From DASYXT01 sp035934555 (GTDB lineage Bacteria > Verrucomicrobiota > Verrucomicrobiia > Limisphaerales > UBA8199), in the NCBI GenBank assembly GCA_035934555.1, contig DASYXT010000112.1, positions 1 to 7,405 of the forward strand: a DNA stretch of 7,405 nucleotides. Reading direction: 5' to 3'. Under the pieces are notes generated by a model. It did no database searches, was not told the origin of the DNA, and was given only the letters and a program-made list of their open reading frames with translations. How positions within the stretch are numbered: position 1 is the first letter of the stretch; each line of letters starts with the position of its first letter. Both the position numbers and the translations under genes were made by a program. This document shows, one piece after another, positions 1 through 5,540 of this stretch.

Positions 1-20
1 GGGCATGGTTAAAAGTGGGT
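1..20. repeat. Terminal inverted repeat of the IS, transposase 3' side
   Basis: This begins GGGCATGGTTAAAAG and ends GTGGGT. It matches the inverse of 1410-1429 except at positions 6, 8 and 14. The orfB stop codon lies only about 4 bases inside it, so the element has almost no 3' non-coding DNA. Confidence 0.85.
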
Positions 21-23
21 GCA

Positions 24-1037
24 TCAATTCCATAGGCTCAGCCATTGGCGGTTTGCCCGTAGGACGCGGAGATTGGCGAGAATTTCCGCATTGGTGGTCA
101 GCCAGGCACCCCCTTTTTTCAGCCGAGCTTGCAGCACGTGCTTATGGCCGGACTCGATCATTCCCGATCCGATCGGTAGCCCCAGCCGCAGGGCACGGGG
201 ATAATCCAAGCAGTCGGTACGGTTACTTAAATACCGATGTGCGTTGCTCACGGGGGCCGATTCCTCGGGTGTATCGGGCGGCTCCAGGTGCTCCGCCAGT
301 GCGTTGGTAACTTTCGCCAAGGCGCCTCGTTTGAGGCGGTCCTGTTGGGTTCTGCGCCAGCGCTCCGGAGCCTGTGCGCTGCAAACTGGGGCAGCCTCTG
401 CCAGATACTCGCTCACATGATAATAATCGCACAGGAAGGTGCCTTGTTGGCCAAAGACTTCTCGGGTTTGTAGCCGAATCCATTCGGCCCCATCTCCCAG
501 CGCGTGGATCTGGCTGTTGAGTCCCCGGCCGGCCCGAAGCGCACAGTGGCCCCAGCGCCGTCCTATTTCGTCGACTTCACCGAACGTGGCGGCGTAGAAC
601 GTATCGGCTTTGCCCTGGCCCCGAGCTGCGGCCAACCGAATTTCCTTCCACTCTCGCGGTTTCTTGGCTTTGCGCGGCCCGGGGGCCACCGTGCACACCA
701 TGCTTCCGTCGGTCTCGGCAACGACATACTGCTCCCCCACCGCAGGCAAAACGCGGAACGGTTCCTCATATTGCTTTTGGAGGATCTGTTCTGCCCTGCC
801 GGCATGGTGGAGCGTGGCCTCGCGCACGGCGCTGACATTGATCTCAAAGCCGTAGTGTTCCAGCACTCGCGCCGCAGCGTGTTGGAAGGAATGTTCGCAG
901 CCAAAATCGGTCAACACCCGTTCTAAGCGTTTGGACCGACCTCGCGGAATCACGCCAATGGCCTGCGGCAGCAAGCGGACATAGTTCTTTTGCTGTGTGC
1001 GCCAGACCCGTTCGCTCACCCTCACCGCGCCGAACAC
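24..1037 (-). CDS. IS transposase, catalytic DDE frame (orfB), ISKra4 family
   Basis: This is the catalytic part of the transposase, which cuts and joins the IS ends. Counting from the GTG at 1037 (337 residues), the probable metal-binding acidic residues are D110 (AETDGSM), D182 (LGDGAEW) and E295 (PIGSGMIES). A conserved CDYYHVSEYL helix lies at 203-212, and the family signature QARLKKGGAW sits at 303-312. The GTG is unlikely to be the true start. Read without it, the frame continues upstream through KKTLSWWCVFGAVRV, which matches the usual start of the family's core, and meets orfA at the A9 run. The protein is therefore most likely made only as the -1 frameshift fusion. No internal stop or missing motif is seen. 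Family assignment rests on remembered motifs, not a search. Confidence 0.85.
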   Translation of the reverse strand: MFGAVRVSERVWRTQQKNYVRLLPQAIGVIPRGRSKRLERVLTDFGCEHSFQHAAARVLEHYGFEINVSAVREATLHHAGRAEQILQKQYEEPFRVLPAVGEQYVVAETDGSMVCTVAPGPRKAKKPREWKEIRLAAARGQGKADTFYAATFGEVDEIGRRWGHCALRAGRGLNSQIHALGDGAEWIRLQTREVFGQQGTFLCDYYHVSEYLAEAAPVCSAQAPERWRRTQQDRLKRGALAKVTNALAEHLEPPDTPEESAPVSNAHRYLSNRTDCLDYPRALRLGLPIGSGMIESGHKHVLQARLKKGGAWLTTNAEILANLRVLRANRQWLSLWN

Positions 1038-1048
1038 GCACCACCAAC

Positions 1049-1342
1049 TCAGCGTTTTTTTTTGCGTACGCTGGCGGACGCATCCTTCTCTTTTAACTGA
1101 TCGGCCAAGGTTTGCTCGGCCCTACCGGCCCAGGTCTCCAGTGTCGCGTGACCTAACCGGCGCATCTCTTCGATTAACAGAGCCTCGATCTCGTCAGCCT
1201 TTTTGAGCGGCCCCTCAGCCGAAGCGGTGAGCTCCAGAATGGTGCGAAAACGCTCGAAAAGCTCTGGATATTTTCGCAACTGCTCAATCATTTGTAGTTC
1301 GGCAGCGTTCAGAGTGGGCGACGGTGACTGTTTGTGTTTCAT
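1049..1342 (-). CDS. IS transposase, N-terminal frame (orfA)
   Basis: This encodes the N-terminal 97 residues of the ISKra4-type transposase. It is a charged, mostly helical segment with no catalytic residues, with a stretch around EIEALLIEEMRRLG and LETWAGRAEQ that is typical of the start of these enzymes. The ATG at 1342 is preferred; a GTG two codons upstream (1348) is possible. GGGG directly touches the ATG, so no well-spaced ribosome site is visible. The frame ends in three Lys codons (AAA AAA AAA), then CGC TGA. A -1 slip on those A residues leads directly into the catalytic frame, giving a fused protein of about 439 aa. Unshifted translation would give a short product that may act as a regulator, as in other frameshifting IS families; that role is inferred. 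Confidence 0.75.
   Translation of the reverse strand: MKHKQSPSPTLNAAELQMIEQLRKYPELFERFRTILELTASAEGPLKKADEIEALLIEEMRRLGHATLETWAGRAEQTLADQLKEKDASASVRKKKR
1055..1063 (-). other. A9 slippery run, -1 frameshift site of the transposase
   Basis: On the minus strand the orfA frame reads CGC AAA AAA AAA CGC TGA. Nine A in a row give an in-frame A AAA AAA heptamer, and a -1 slip yields AAA AAA ACG CTG, entering the catalytic frame six bases before the orfA stop. Either ribosomal frameshifting or transcriptional slippage would work on such a run. I did not identify a stimulatory stem downstream or a Shine-Dalgarno-like stimulator upstream. Confidence 0.7.
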
Positions 1343-1409
1343 CCCCACTGTAAATAATGGAGTGTATAAATTTGTACAATCTCATTTTTGAGAATTTTTC
1401 GATTTGCTT

Positions 1410-1429
1410 ACCCACATTTAATCGTGCCC
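1410..1429. repeat. Terminal inverted repeat of the IS, transposase 5' side
   Basis: On the minus strand this reads GGGCACGATTAAATG then TGGGT. It has 17 of 20 matches to the repeat at bases 1-20. The 67 bases between it and the first ATG of the transposase are A/T-rich and are the expected place for the IS promoter. I see no convincing pair of -35 and -10 boxes; the nearest is a TATACA around 1364-1369. Confidence 0.85.
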
Positions 1430-1678
1430 TGGAGCGAGTGCTTCGCGCCAGCGTCGTGGACTGCGCCAGCCCTCTGGTGCTTTCGCCCCGCGTCGCACTT
1501 CCACAGCCATATCGGCCAATCAATACAGCGACCATCGCTGCGGGTTTCAGCGGCCAGACCCAAAGTCGGGAGGCGGATTAGCGCGAAGACGCAAAGGCGC
1601 GGAGACGCAAAGGTCAGTTCCAATTCTTTGCGCCTTCGCGTCTTTGCGCCTTTGCGTTAGGTCCTCGCAGCGGGTCAC
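1430..1678. other. Gene-free stretch beside the IS, repeat-rich
   Basis: No credible gene is visible. Open frames here run out of the IS or through the repeat hairpin, and their translations are Arg/Ala-rich with no recognisable domain. The stretch contains a small perfect hairpin at 1526-1540 (CAGCGA, loop CCA, TCGCTG) and the larger nested repeat at 1579-1659. The sequence around 1440-1560 reminds me of dispersed non-coding repeats in Verrucomicrobiota genomes, but I cannot confirm this. Confidence 0.5.
1579..1659. repeat. Long imperfect hairpin made of duplicated 16-nt units
   Basis: Arms 1579-1612 and 1626-1659 pair at 28 of 34 positions around a 13-nt loop. All six mismatches are purine-for-purine, so several would be G-U pairs in RNA. 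Each arm is itself a tandem pair: GCGCGAAGACGCAAAG then GCGCGGAGACGCAAAG (1581-1612), and TCTTTGCGCCTTCGCG then TCTTTGCGCCTTTGCG (1625-1656), each 15 of 16 identical. Similar CGCAAAG/CTTTGCG palindromes occur as dispersed intergenic repeats in many environmental bacteria, by recollection. There is no coding potential and no trailing T run, so it is not a standard terminator. Confidence 0.8.
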
Positions 1679-1757
1679 ATGGATCACCCGTCACACCTTG
1701 CCCTAAGCCTCCCACGAAGTGTTCCCCCGTCAATCCGCGCCCCGCCGGCACACTTCC

Positions 1758-1789
1758 TGGAACACTTTGCGCTTTTTCAAAGTGTTCCA
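1758..1789. repeat. Perfect 12-bp inverted repeat (TGGAACACTTTG)
   Basis: TGGAACACTTTG at 1758-1769 is followed by an 8-nt loop with five T, then its exact reverse complement at 1778-1789. A third, partial copy, AAGTGTTCC, lies upstream at about 1717-1725. A stem this perfect is unlikely by chance. It could be a mobile-element end structure (it precedes the transposase tail remnant) or a protein-binding site. It lacks a downstream T run, so it is not an obvious terminator. Confidence 0.7.
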
Positions 1790-1810
1790 CCAAAACCGCC
1801 CATTTTCCTG

Positions 1811-1960
1811 CGCCGCAAAAGCGACCCGGAGAAGGTTGCCATCGGTCGTCAATTGCGGGCCCGTACGACCATGACGTTGAAATGGATCGCTCAACGGCTT
1901 AAGATGGGTTCGTGGACCTACGTTGCGAACTGTCTGGCGCAGAAGACGAAAAATGAATGA
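1811..1960 (+). pseudogene. C-terminal remnant of a verrucomicrobial transposase-like gene
   Basis: The open frame ending at 1960 finishes with about 49 residues that look like a real protein tail: RRKSDPEKVAIGRQLRART, then a helix-turn-helix-like MTLKWIAQRLKMGSWTYV, and a basic end. I recall nearly this tail (DPEK...A..LR..TT.T.KWIA.RL.MGSW) at the C-terminus of short transposase-like (REP-associated/Y1-type) proteins that are abundant in Verrucomicrobiota. Residues upstream (1679-1810) are low-complexity Pro/Ser/Ala and include the hairpin at 1758-1789, with none of the catalytic His or Tyr motifs, so only the tail remains. The family name is from memory; the fragment status is seen in the sequence. 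Confidence 0.55.
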
Positions 1961-1988
1961 AGTGAATGAAGTGTCAATAGTTAGGACC
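1955..1988 (+). repeat. Tandem 9-mer and probable element 3' flank
   Basis: GAATGAAGT occurs twice in tandem (1955-1972), overlapping the stop of the transposase remnant. It runs into GTGTCAATAGTTAGGACC (1971-1988). I associate that latter string with the downstream end of the same verrucomicrobial transposase-like elements, so it probably marks the right boundary of the remnant. It ends about 35 bases before the start of the beta-helix gene and so lies in that gene's presumed promoter. Confidence 0.4.
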
Positions 1989-2023
1989 CCTTTCTGTGTG
2001 TGTGCAATGAATCCGGAAAATAG

Positions 2024-4351
2024 ATGAAATTTTTCTTCGCGCCCACAGAAAGGCTAGCTTTATCCACATTGCTGCTCACGATTTTCGCTCCAGCCCTCGA
2101 CGCCCAATCTCCCGCCGGTCCGGCGGCCGTTTCGGCGCCTGCTAAAGCCGGTGGCGCTGCGTCGGAGGCGCCGAGTTCAACCGCGAGGGCGCGCTTGCCC
2201 ACAATCGAGTTAACACGGCCCAACACTCTCATTACTCAGTCCTGCCGAATCGTCATCCCGCCGGGGTTGGTCATTGCGGACACGAACAATCAGGGGGTCG
2301 TCCTTGTCGGCGCGCCGAACATCGAGGTTGATTTTGCCGAAGGCTCTGTCCTCCGCGGTTCGCCGGCGGACACGCGTCCAGACCAATACAAAGGTTATGG
2401 CATTCGCCTCGATGGGCAAAGCGGCGTAACCATTCGTGGCGCGGGCATCAGTGGATTCTGGTGTGGCTTATGGGCGACGAAGGCCGACGGCCTCACTCTT
2501 GAAGGCATTGACGCCTCAGACAACCGCCGGGCGCACCTGGGATCGACTCCCGTCGCGGAAGACGCGGCGGACTGGCTCTACGGCCACAACAATGACCAGC
2601 ACGAATGGCTCAACAACTACGGCGCGGCATTGTATATCGAAAAGTCCGCCGGGCTGACCGTGCGCGACTCGCGGGTGTGGCACGGCCAGAATGGGCTGTG
2701 CCTGGACCGGGTGACGGGAGCGAAGGTTTATGACAACGATTTCTCGTTCGACTCAGGATGGGGGATCGCCTTGTGGCGCTGTTCGAGCAATGTCATCAGC
2801 CGCAACGCGATCGATTTCTGCGTCCGTGGTTACAGCCACGGCGTGTACAATCGCGGGCAGGACTCGGCGGGGATCTTCGTTTTCGAACAGAACAACGACA
2901 ACGTTTTCGCGGAGAACTCGGTTACCCACGGCGGAGATGGGTTCTTCGGGTTCGCCGGGCGCGAGGCGCTGGGTGAGATCGGGGGCCATCCGGTCGAATG
3001 GTACAAGCGGCGGGGCAATGATGACAACCTGCTCGTCGGAAACGATTTCTCCTACGCCGCCGCGCACGGGATCGAAAACACGTTCTCGTTCGGAAATCAA
3101 TATCTGAAGAACCGGATTGTGGACAACGCCATTTGCGGGGTGTGGGCCGGCTACTCCCGCGAAACCCTCATCGCCGGCAACGACTTCGAGCGCAACGGCG
3201 AAATGGGCTATGGCCTTGAGCGGGGCGGCGTGGACATCGACCACGGCGGAGACAACCTGATTGTTCATAACACTTTCATCAATAATAAGTGCGGTGTTCA
3301 CCTCTGGGGAGGGGTTAATGCCGATTTCGCCAAAAAGAAATGGGCCAAGGCCAACGGCTATGCCTCGACAGGCTCGCTAATAGCCGGCAACAGATTCCAG
3401 GGCGACGTGCTGGCCTTCCAGTTCCGCGGCCCTGGCGAGGTTGTGCTAGGTTCCAATAAGCTCGTTGGGGTGGCCAAAGTGATGCTTGATGAACCGGCCT
3501 ACAAGGTCGTGCAGGACGACCAGCGAAGGGTAACACAACTTCGAGTGCCCCCACACCCGGTCTATGGCGATACCCATCCGGTCGGTGCGCGAGGCCAACT
3601 CGGCGGGCGAGAAAACATCATCATGACCGAATGGGGGCCATGGGATCACACATCACCCTTAGTGCGGTTGGTGAAGTCGACCGGTGGCGCCGTAGTGTTC
3701 GATATCCTGAAAGTGCCCTTTGCGGACGTTCAAGCGCGAACCGAGGGAAATCAAGTGCGCGAGGCGCTGACACAGGTCGCCGGCAAGACGAACGAATCAC
3801 AGATTACCGTCAGCGCCTTGGCCCCTGGCGTCCATCCCTACCGGCTCGATGTCCGGGCGGCGGGAAAACTCGTGGCCCGGAGAACCGGGACTTTGATAGC
3901 GGCCAACTGGCAGGCGACGTTCTTTAAATGGCCCGCGGATATCGACCCGCGCAAAGACTTGGCCGATTATCGCAAGCTGCCCCAAGGCCCGACGGCGGTG
4001 ACGGCGGAACTCGAGGAACTCTCGTTGCGCTACGGTATGCGCGGCCCGAGCGAGTTGGGACTCTCGGACAAAGTCACGGCTGCGAAATTTGGCCAGGACC
4101 ATTTCGGGATGATTGCCCGAACGCATCTGCCGCTGGCAAAGGGCACCTGGGACTTTAGCACTCTCAGCGATGACGGCGTGCGGGTGAGTGTTGATGGCAA
4201 GCCGGTCATCGAGAACTGGACCTGGCACGGCCCAACGCGCAACTCAGGCAAGCTCTCGCTCCCTGCGGACAAAACGGTGGAGATTGTGGTCGAACATTTC
4301 CAAATTGATGGTTACGCCGTTCTGGAGTTCTCGATCTCCCGAGGAGACTGA
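2024..4351 (+). CDS. Secreted right-handed beta-helix protein with C-terminal PA14 domain
   Basis: A 775-residue exported protein, probably acting on or binding a polysaccharide outside the cytoplasm. Residues 1-27 form a Sec signal peptide (basic start, hydrophobic LALSTLLLTIFAPA, likely cut after ALDA). Residues 28-57 are an Ala/Pro linker. Residues ~60-480 are repeated coils of about 22-25 residues with the N.F..N and G(I/V).L patterns of parallel beta-helix (PbH1/NosD-like) repeats, for example NVISRNAIDF, NLLVGNDFSY, ETLIAGNDFERN and NLIVHNTFINN. Residues ~510-630 look like a beta-sandwich linker starting near the conserved-looking TEWGPWDHTSP. Residues ~631-773 are a PA14 domain, with core GTWDFSTLSDDGVRVSVDG. 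The ATG at 2024 is chosen because the signal peptide begins there; no strong ribosome site precedes it. No catalytic residues can be named: beta-helix folds include lyases, hydrolases and epimerases. Upstream DNA is mobile-element debris. Confidence 0.85.
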   Translation: MKFFFAPTERLALSTLLLTIFAPALDAQSPAGPAAVSAPAKAGGAASEAPSSTARARLPTIELTRPNTLITQSCRIVIPPGLVIADTNNQGVVLVGAPNIEVDFAEGSVLRGSPADTRPDQYKGYGIRLDGQSGVTIRGAGISGFWCGLWATKADGLTLEGIDASDNRRAHLGSTPVAEDAADWLYGHNNDQHEWLNNYGAALYIEKSAGLTVRDSRVWHGQNGLCLDRVTGAKVYDNDFSFDSGWGIALWRCSSNVISRNAIDFCVRGYSHGVYNRGQDSAGIFVFEQNNDNVFAENSVTHGGDGFFGFAGREALGEIGGHPVEWYKRRGNDDNLLVGNDFSYAAAHGIENTFSFGNQYLKNRIVDNAICGVWAGYSRETLIAGNDFERNGEMGYGLERGGVDIDHGGDNLIVHNTFINNKCGVHLWGGVNADFAKKKWAKANGYASTGSLIAGNRFQGDVLAFQFRGPGEVVLGSNKLVGVAKVMLDEPAYKVVQDDQRRVTQLRVPPHPVYGDTHPVGARGQLGGRENIIMTEWGPWDHTSPLVRLVKSTGGAVVFDILKVPFADVQARTEGNQVREALTQVAGKTNESQITVSALAPGVHPYRLDVRAAGKLVARRTGTLIAANWQATFFKWPADIDPRKDLADYRKLPQGPTAVTAELEELSLRYGMRGPSELGLSDKVTAAKFGQDHFGMIARTHLPLAKGTWDFSTLSDDGVRVSVDGKPVIENWTWHGPTRNSGKLSLPADKTVEIVVEHFQIDGYAVLEFSISRGD

Positions 4352-4565
4352 GCCAGCGCCGTGTGCAAGCAAATGTTGACCTGCTCGACCCGCTGGCGGC
4401 CACCAATGCTATCAACTCGCCACGAGCGATCTTTAGCGACACGCCCTTTTCCGATTCGTCCTAATTCACCGGCACCCGGTGCAAAACACATGTCTATTAA
4501 GCACCACCCTGGCTCCACTCCGTCCTGGCTTAGCAACGACCTTTTTCCTCTTCCTTCGGGGTTGA

Positions 4566-5360
4566 TCAGCCGCTCCATTCAGGCAGCTCAGCAAGAAAAT
4601 CCTTATGGCAACCGCTAATCCATACATTCTGTTTGTCGATCTTGGCCGCGGCGACCGTTCGGGCCCGGACCGCTCCGTAAATACCGCCCACCAGCAGAAG
4701 GCCCCCTCCGGCGACGGCCGTCCAGCCGGAATTGGCCAGCGCACCGGCAATGATCAGAACGATGCCAACCAGGAGACTAGTCCAACCAATAATCATTCCC
4801 TGTTTCCGCGCGGCGCGGTGCCGGTCGCACAGGCCGATGTGCACGGTCGCCTTCTTGCGCACAATCAGCACCACAATAATCAGAATCAGCACATTGATGA
4901 TAAGCAACAGGTAATAAGCCGGATGCTGCCAATAAAGCACCCGTTTGAGCCTGAACCCGTTGGCCGGCGCATTGCATTTGACGCAGCGATCCGGGAAGAC
5001 CGTCTCGGAACGGGTGACCAACCGCTTCCCAGTCCGCCAAAAACTGCCCGGCATCGCAGCGCCTTCGCCCAATCGCTGCAGGAAAACCGGTTTGCATTGA
5101 GCGCAAATCCAGCAATTGTTCAACCGGATCAGATCCTGTTGCGGTAAAATCCGGCCGCATTCAGCGCACGCGTTGCCGGCAGGCGCCCCCGGCGCTGGCG
5201 GCACGACGGGACGAGCCGCGTCCAGCGGTTGCCAGTTCGCCATCCCCTCGCGCCAGACCAGCGTCGCCGTGTTGATACTCCCCGACCGCACGAGCTCATC
5301 CAGTTGCGAATCGGTAACCGGACCGAGACGCTCGCCGTTCAGCGCGTAGAACCAATCCAT
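4566..5360 (-). CDS. GYF_2-domain membrane protein with Cys-pair motifs
   Basis: A 264-residue protein of unknown function. Residues 1-47 are a GYF_2 (DUF4339-type) domain: WFYALNGERLGPVTDSQL, then WREGMANWQPL. A Pro/Ala linker follows, then a likely zinc ribbon, C65xxC68...C83xxC86xxC89. A second pair C126xxC129 follows, perhaps completed by C178/H181 or C251/H252. Hydrophobic segments at about 149-167, 189-209 and 212-231 are probable membrane helices, so the GYF and Cys-rich parts probably face one side, likely the cytoplasm. GYF_2 domains are thought to bind peptides and are common at the N-terminus of planctomycete and verrucomicrobial membrane proteins. The ATG at 5360 is chosen over a GTG at 5393 because the GYF fold begins right after it. 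The gene converges on the beta-helix gene with a 214-bp gap, and diverges from the oxidoreductase. It is complete, with no sign of decay. Confidence 0.8.
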   Translation of the reverse strand: MDWFYALNGERLGPVTDSQLDELVRSGSINTATLVWREGMANWQPLDAARPVVPPAPGAPAGNACAECGRILPQQDLIRLNNCWICAQCKPVFLQRLGEGAAMPGSFWRTGKRLVTRSETVFPDRCVKCNAPANGFRLKRVLYWQHPAYYLLLIINVLILIIVVLIVRKKATVHIGLCDRHRAARKQGMIIGWTSLLVGIVLIIAGALANSGWTAVAGGGLLLVGGIYGAVRARTVAAAKIDKQNVWISGCHKDFLAELPEWSG

Positions 5361-5540
5361 AGTCAAGGGTAGTGTCCGACGTCCGCTAAACACAACTCGA
5401 AAAGAACACCGGAAACGAACACAACGGGGTTATTACGTCCCGCAGCGAGCGGACCCAACACCCACCAAACACACACTTCCCATGCACGCAGTGAGTGGCG
5501 TATTGACGCGCCGTGCGAAAGTCCTACCGTGTGGTCAAGT
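5361..5540. promoter_or_regulatory. Divergent intergenic region, presumed promoters for both neighbours
   Basis: This is the 180 bases between the starts of the GYF_2 gene (leftward) and the oxidoreductase gene (rightward), so both promoters should lie here. Candidate boxes are weak. Rightward, TTGACG at 5503-5508 has a poor TACCGT 16 bases on. Leftward, TTGGGT and TAATAA are spaced by 17 bases around 5430-5455. Neither start has a clear Shine-Dalgarno. No strong operator palindrome is seen. Confidence 0.35.

Larger units (their letters stand above)
1..1429 (-). mobile_element. ISKra4-family insertion sequence, apparently complete
   Basis: The two edges are inverted copies of each other: bases 1-20 match the reverse complement of 1410-1429 at 17 of 20 positions, and both ends begin GGGCA reading inward. 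Between them, on the minus strand, are two reading frames that together make one ISKra4-type DDE transposase, joined by a -1 shift on an A9 run. From what I know of the family, GGG termini, a length of about 1.3-1.4 kb and a split, frameshifted transposase fit ISKra4, perhaps its ISMich2-like subgroup; the subgroup is a guess. The left end coincides with the first base of the window, so the outer flank and any 8-9 bp target duplication cannot be checked. On the right the flank starts TGGAGCGAG. No stop or deletion interrupts the two frames, so the copy may be functional. Confidence 0.85.

Noticed and set aside
237..926. Plus-strand and other-frame open reading frames across the IS transposase
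   Set aside because: They are antisense or shifted shadows of a minus-strand gene with clear D-D-E transposase motifs. Their translations show no recognisable domain.
1581..1656. Direct and inverted repeats considered as a CRISPR array
   Set aside because: The units are contiguous 16-mers with no unique spacers and only two copies per arm. No cas gene is present.
1388..1660. 90-codon plus-strand frame spanning the IS end and the repeat hairpin
   Set aside because: It starts inside the IS and ends within the 34-bp-arm hairpin. Its translation (Arg/Leu-rich end) is what that repeat yields in any frame, so it is not a gene.
2007..2027. Six-codon ORF overlapping the beta-helix start (ATGA), considered as a leader peptide
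   Set aside because: It is too short, lacks regulatory codons or a ribosome site, and is easily explained by chance.
2753..3301. 182-codon minus-strand frame inside the beta-helix gene
   Set aside because: It is antisense to a strongly supported secreted protein with repeats and domains. It is long because of GC-rich codon bias.
4467..4481. CACCGG-CAC-CCGGTG hairpin between the convergent genes, considered as a terminator
   Set aside because: The stem is only 6 bp and no T run follows on either strand, so a terminator call is not supported.
4605..5147. 180-codon plus-strand frame antisense to the GYF_2 gene
   Set aside because: The minus strand has the GYF_2 domain, Cys pairs and membrane helices. 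The plus frame is polar and unstructured, with no motif.
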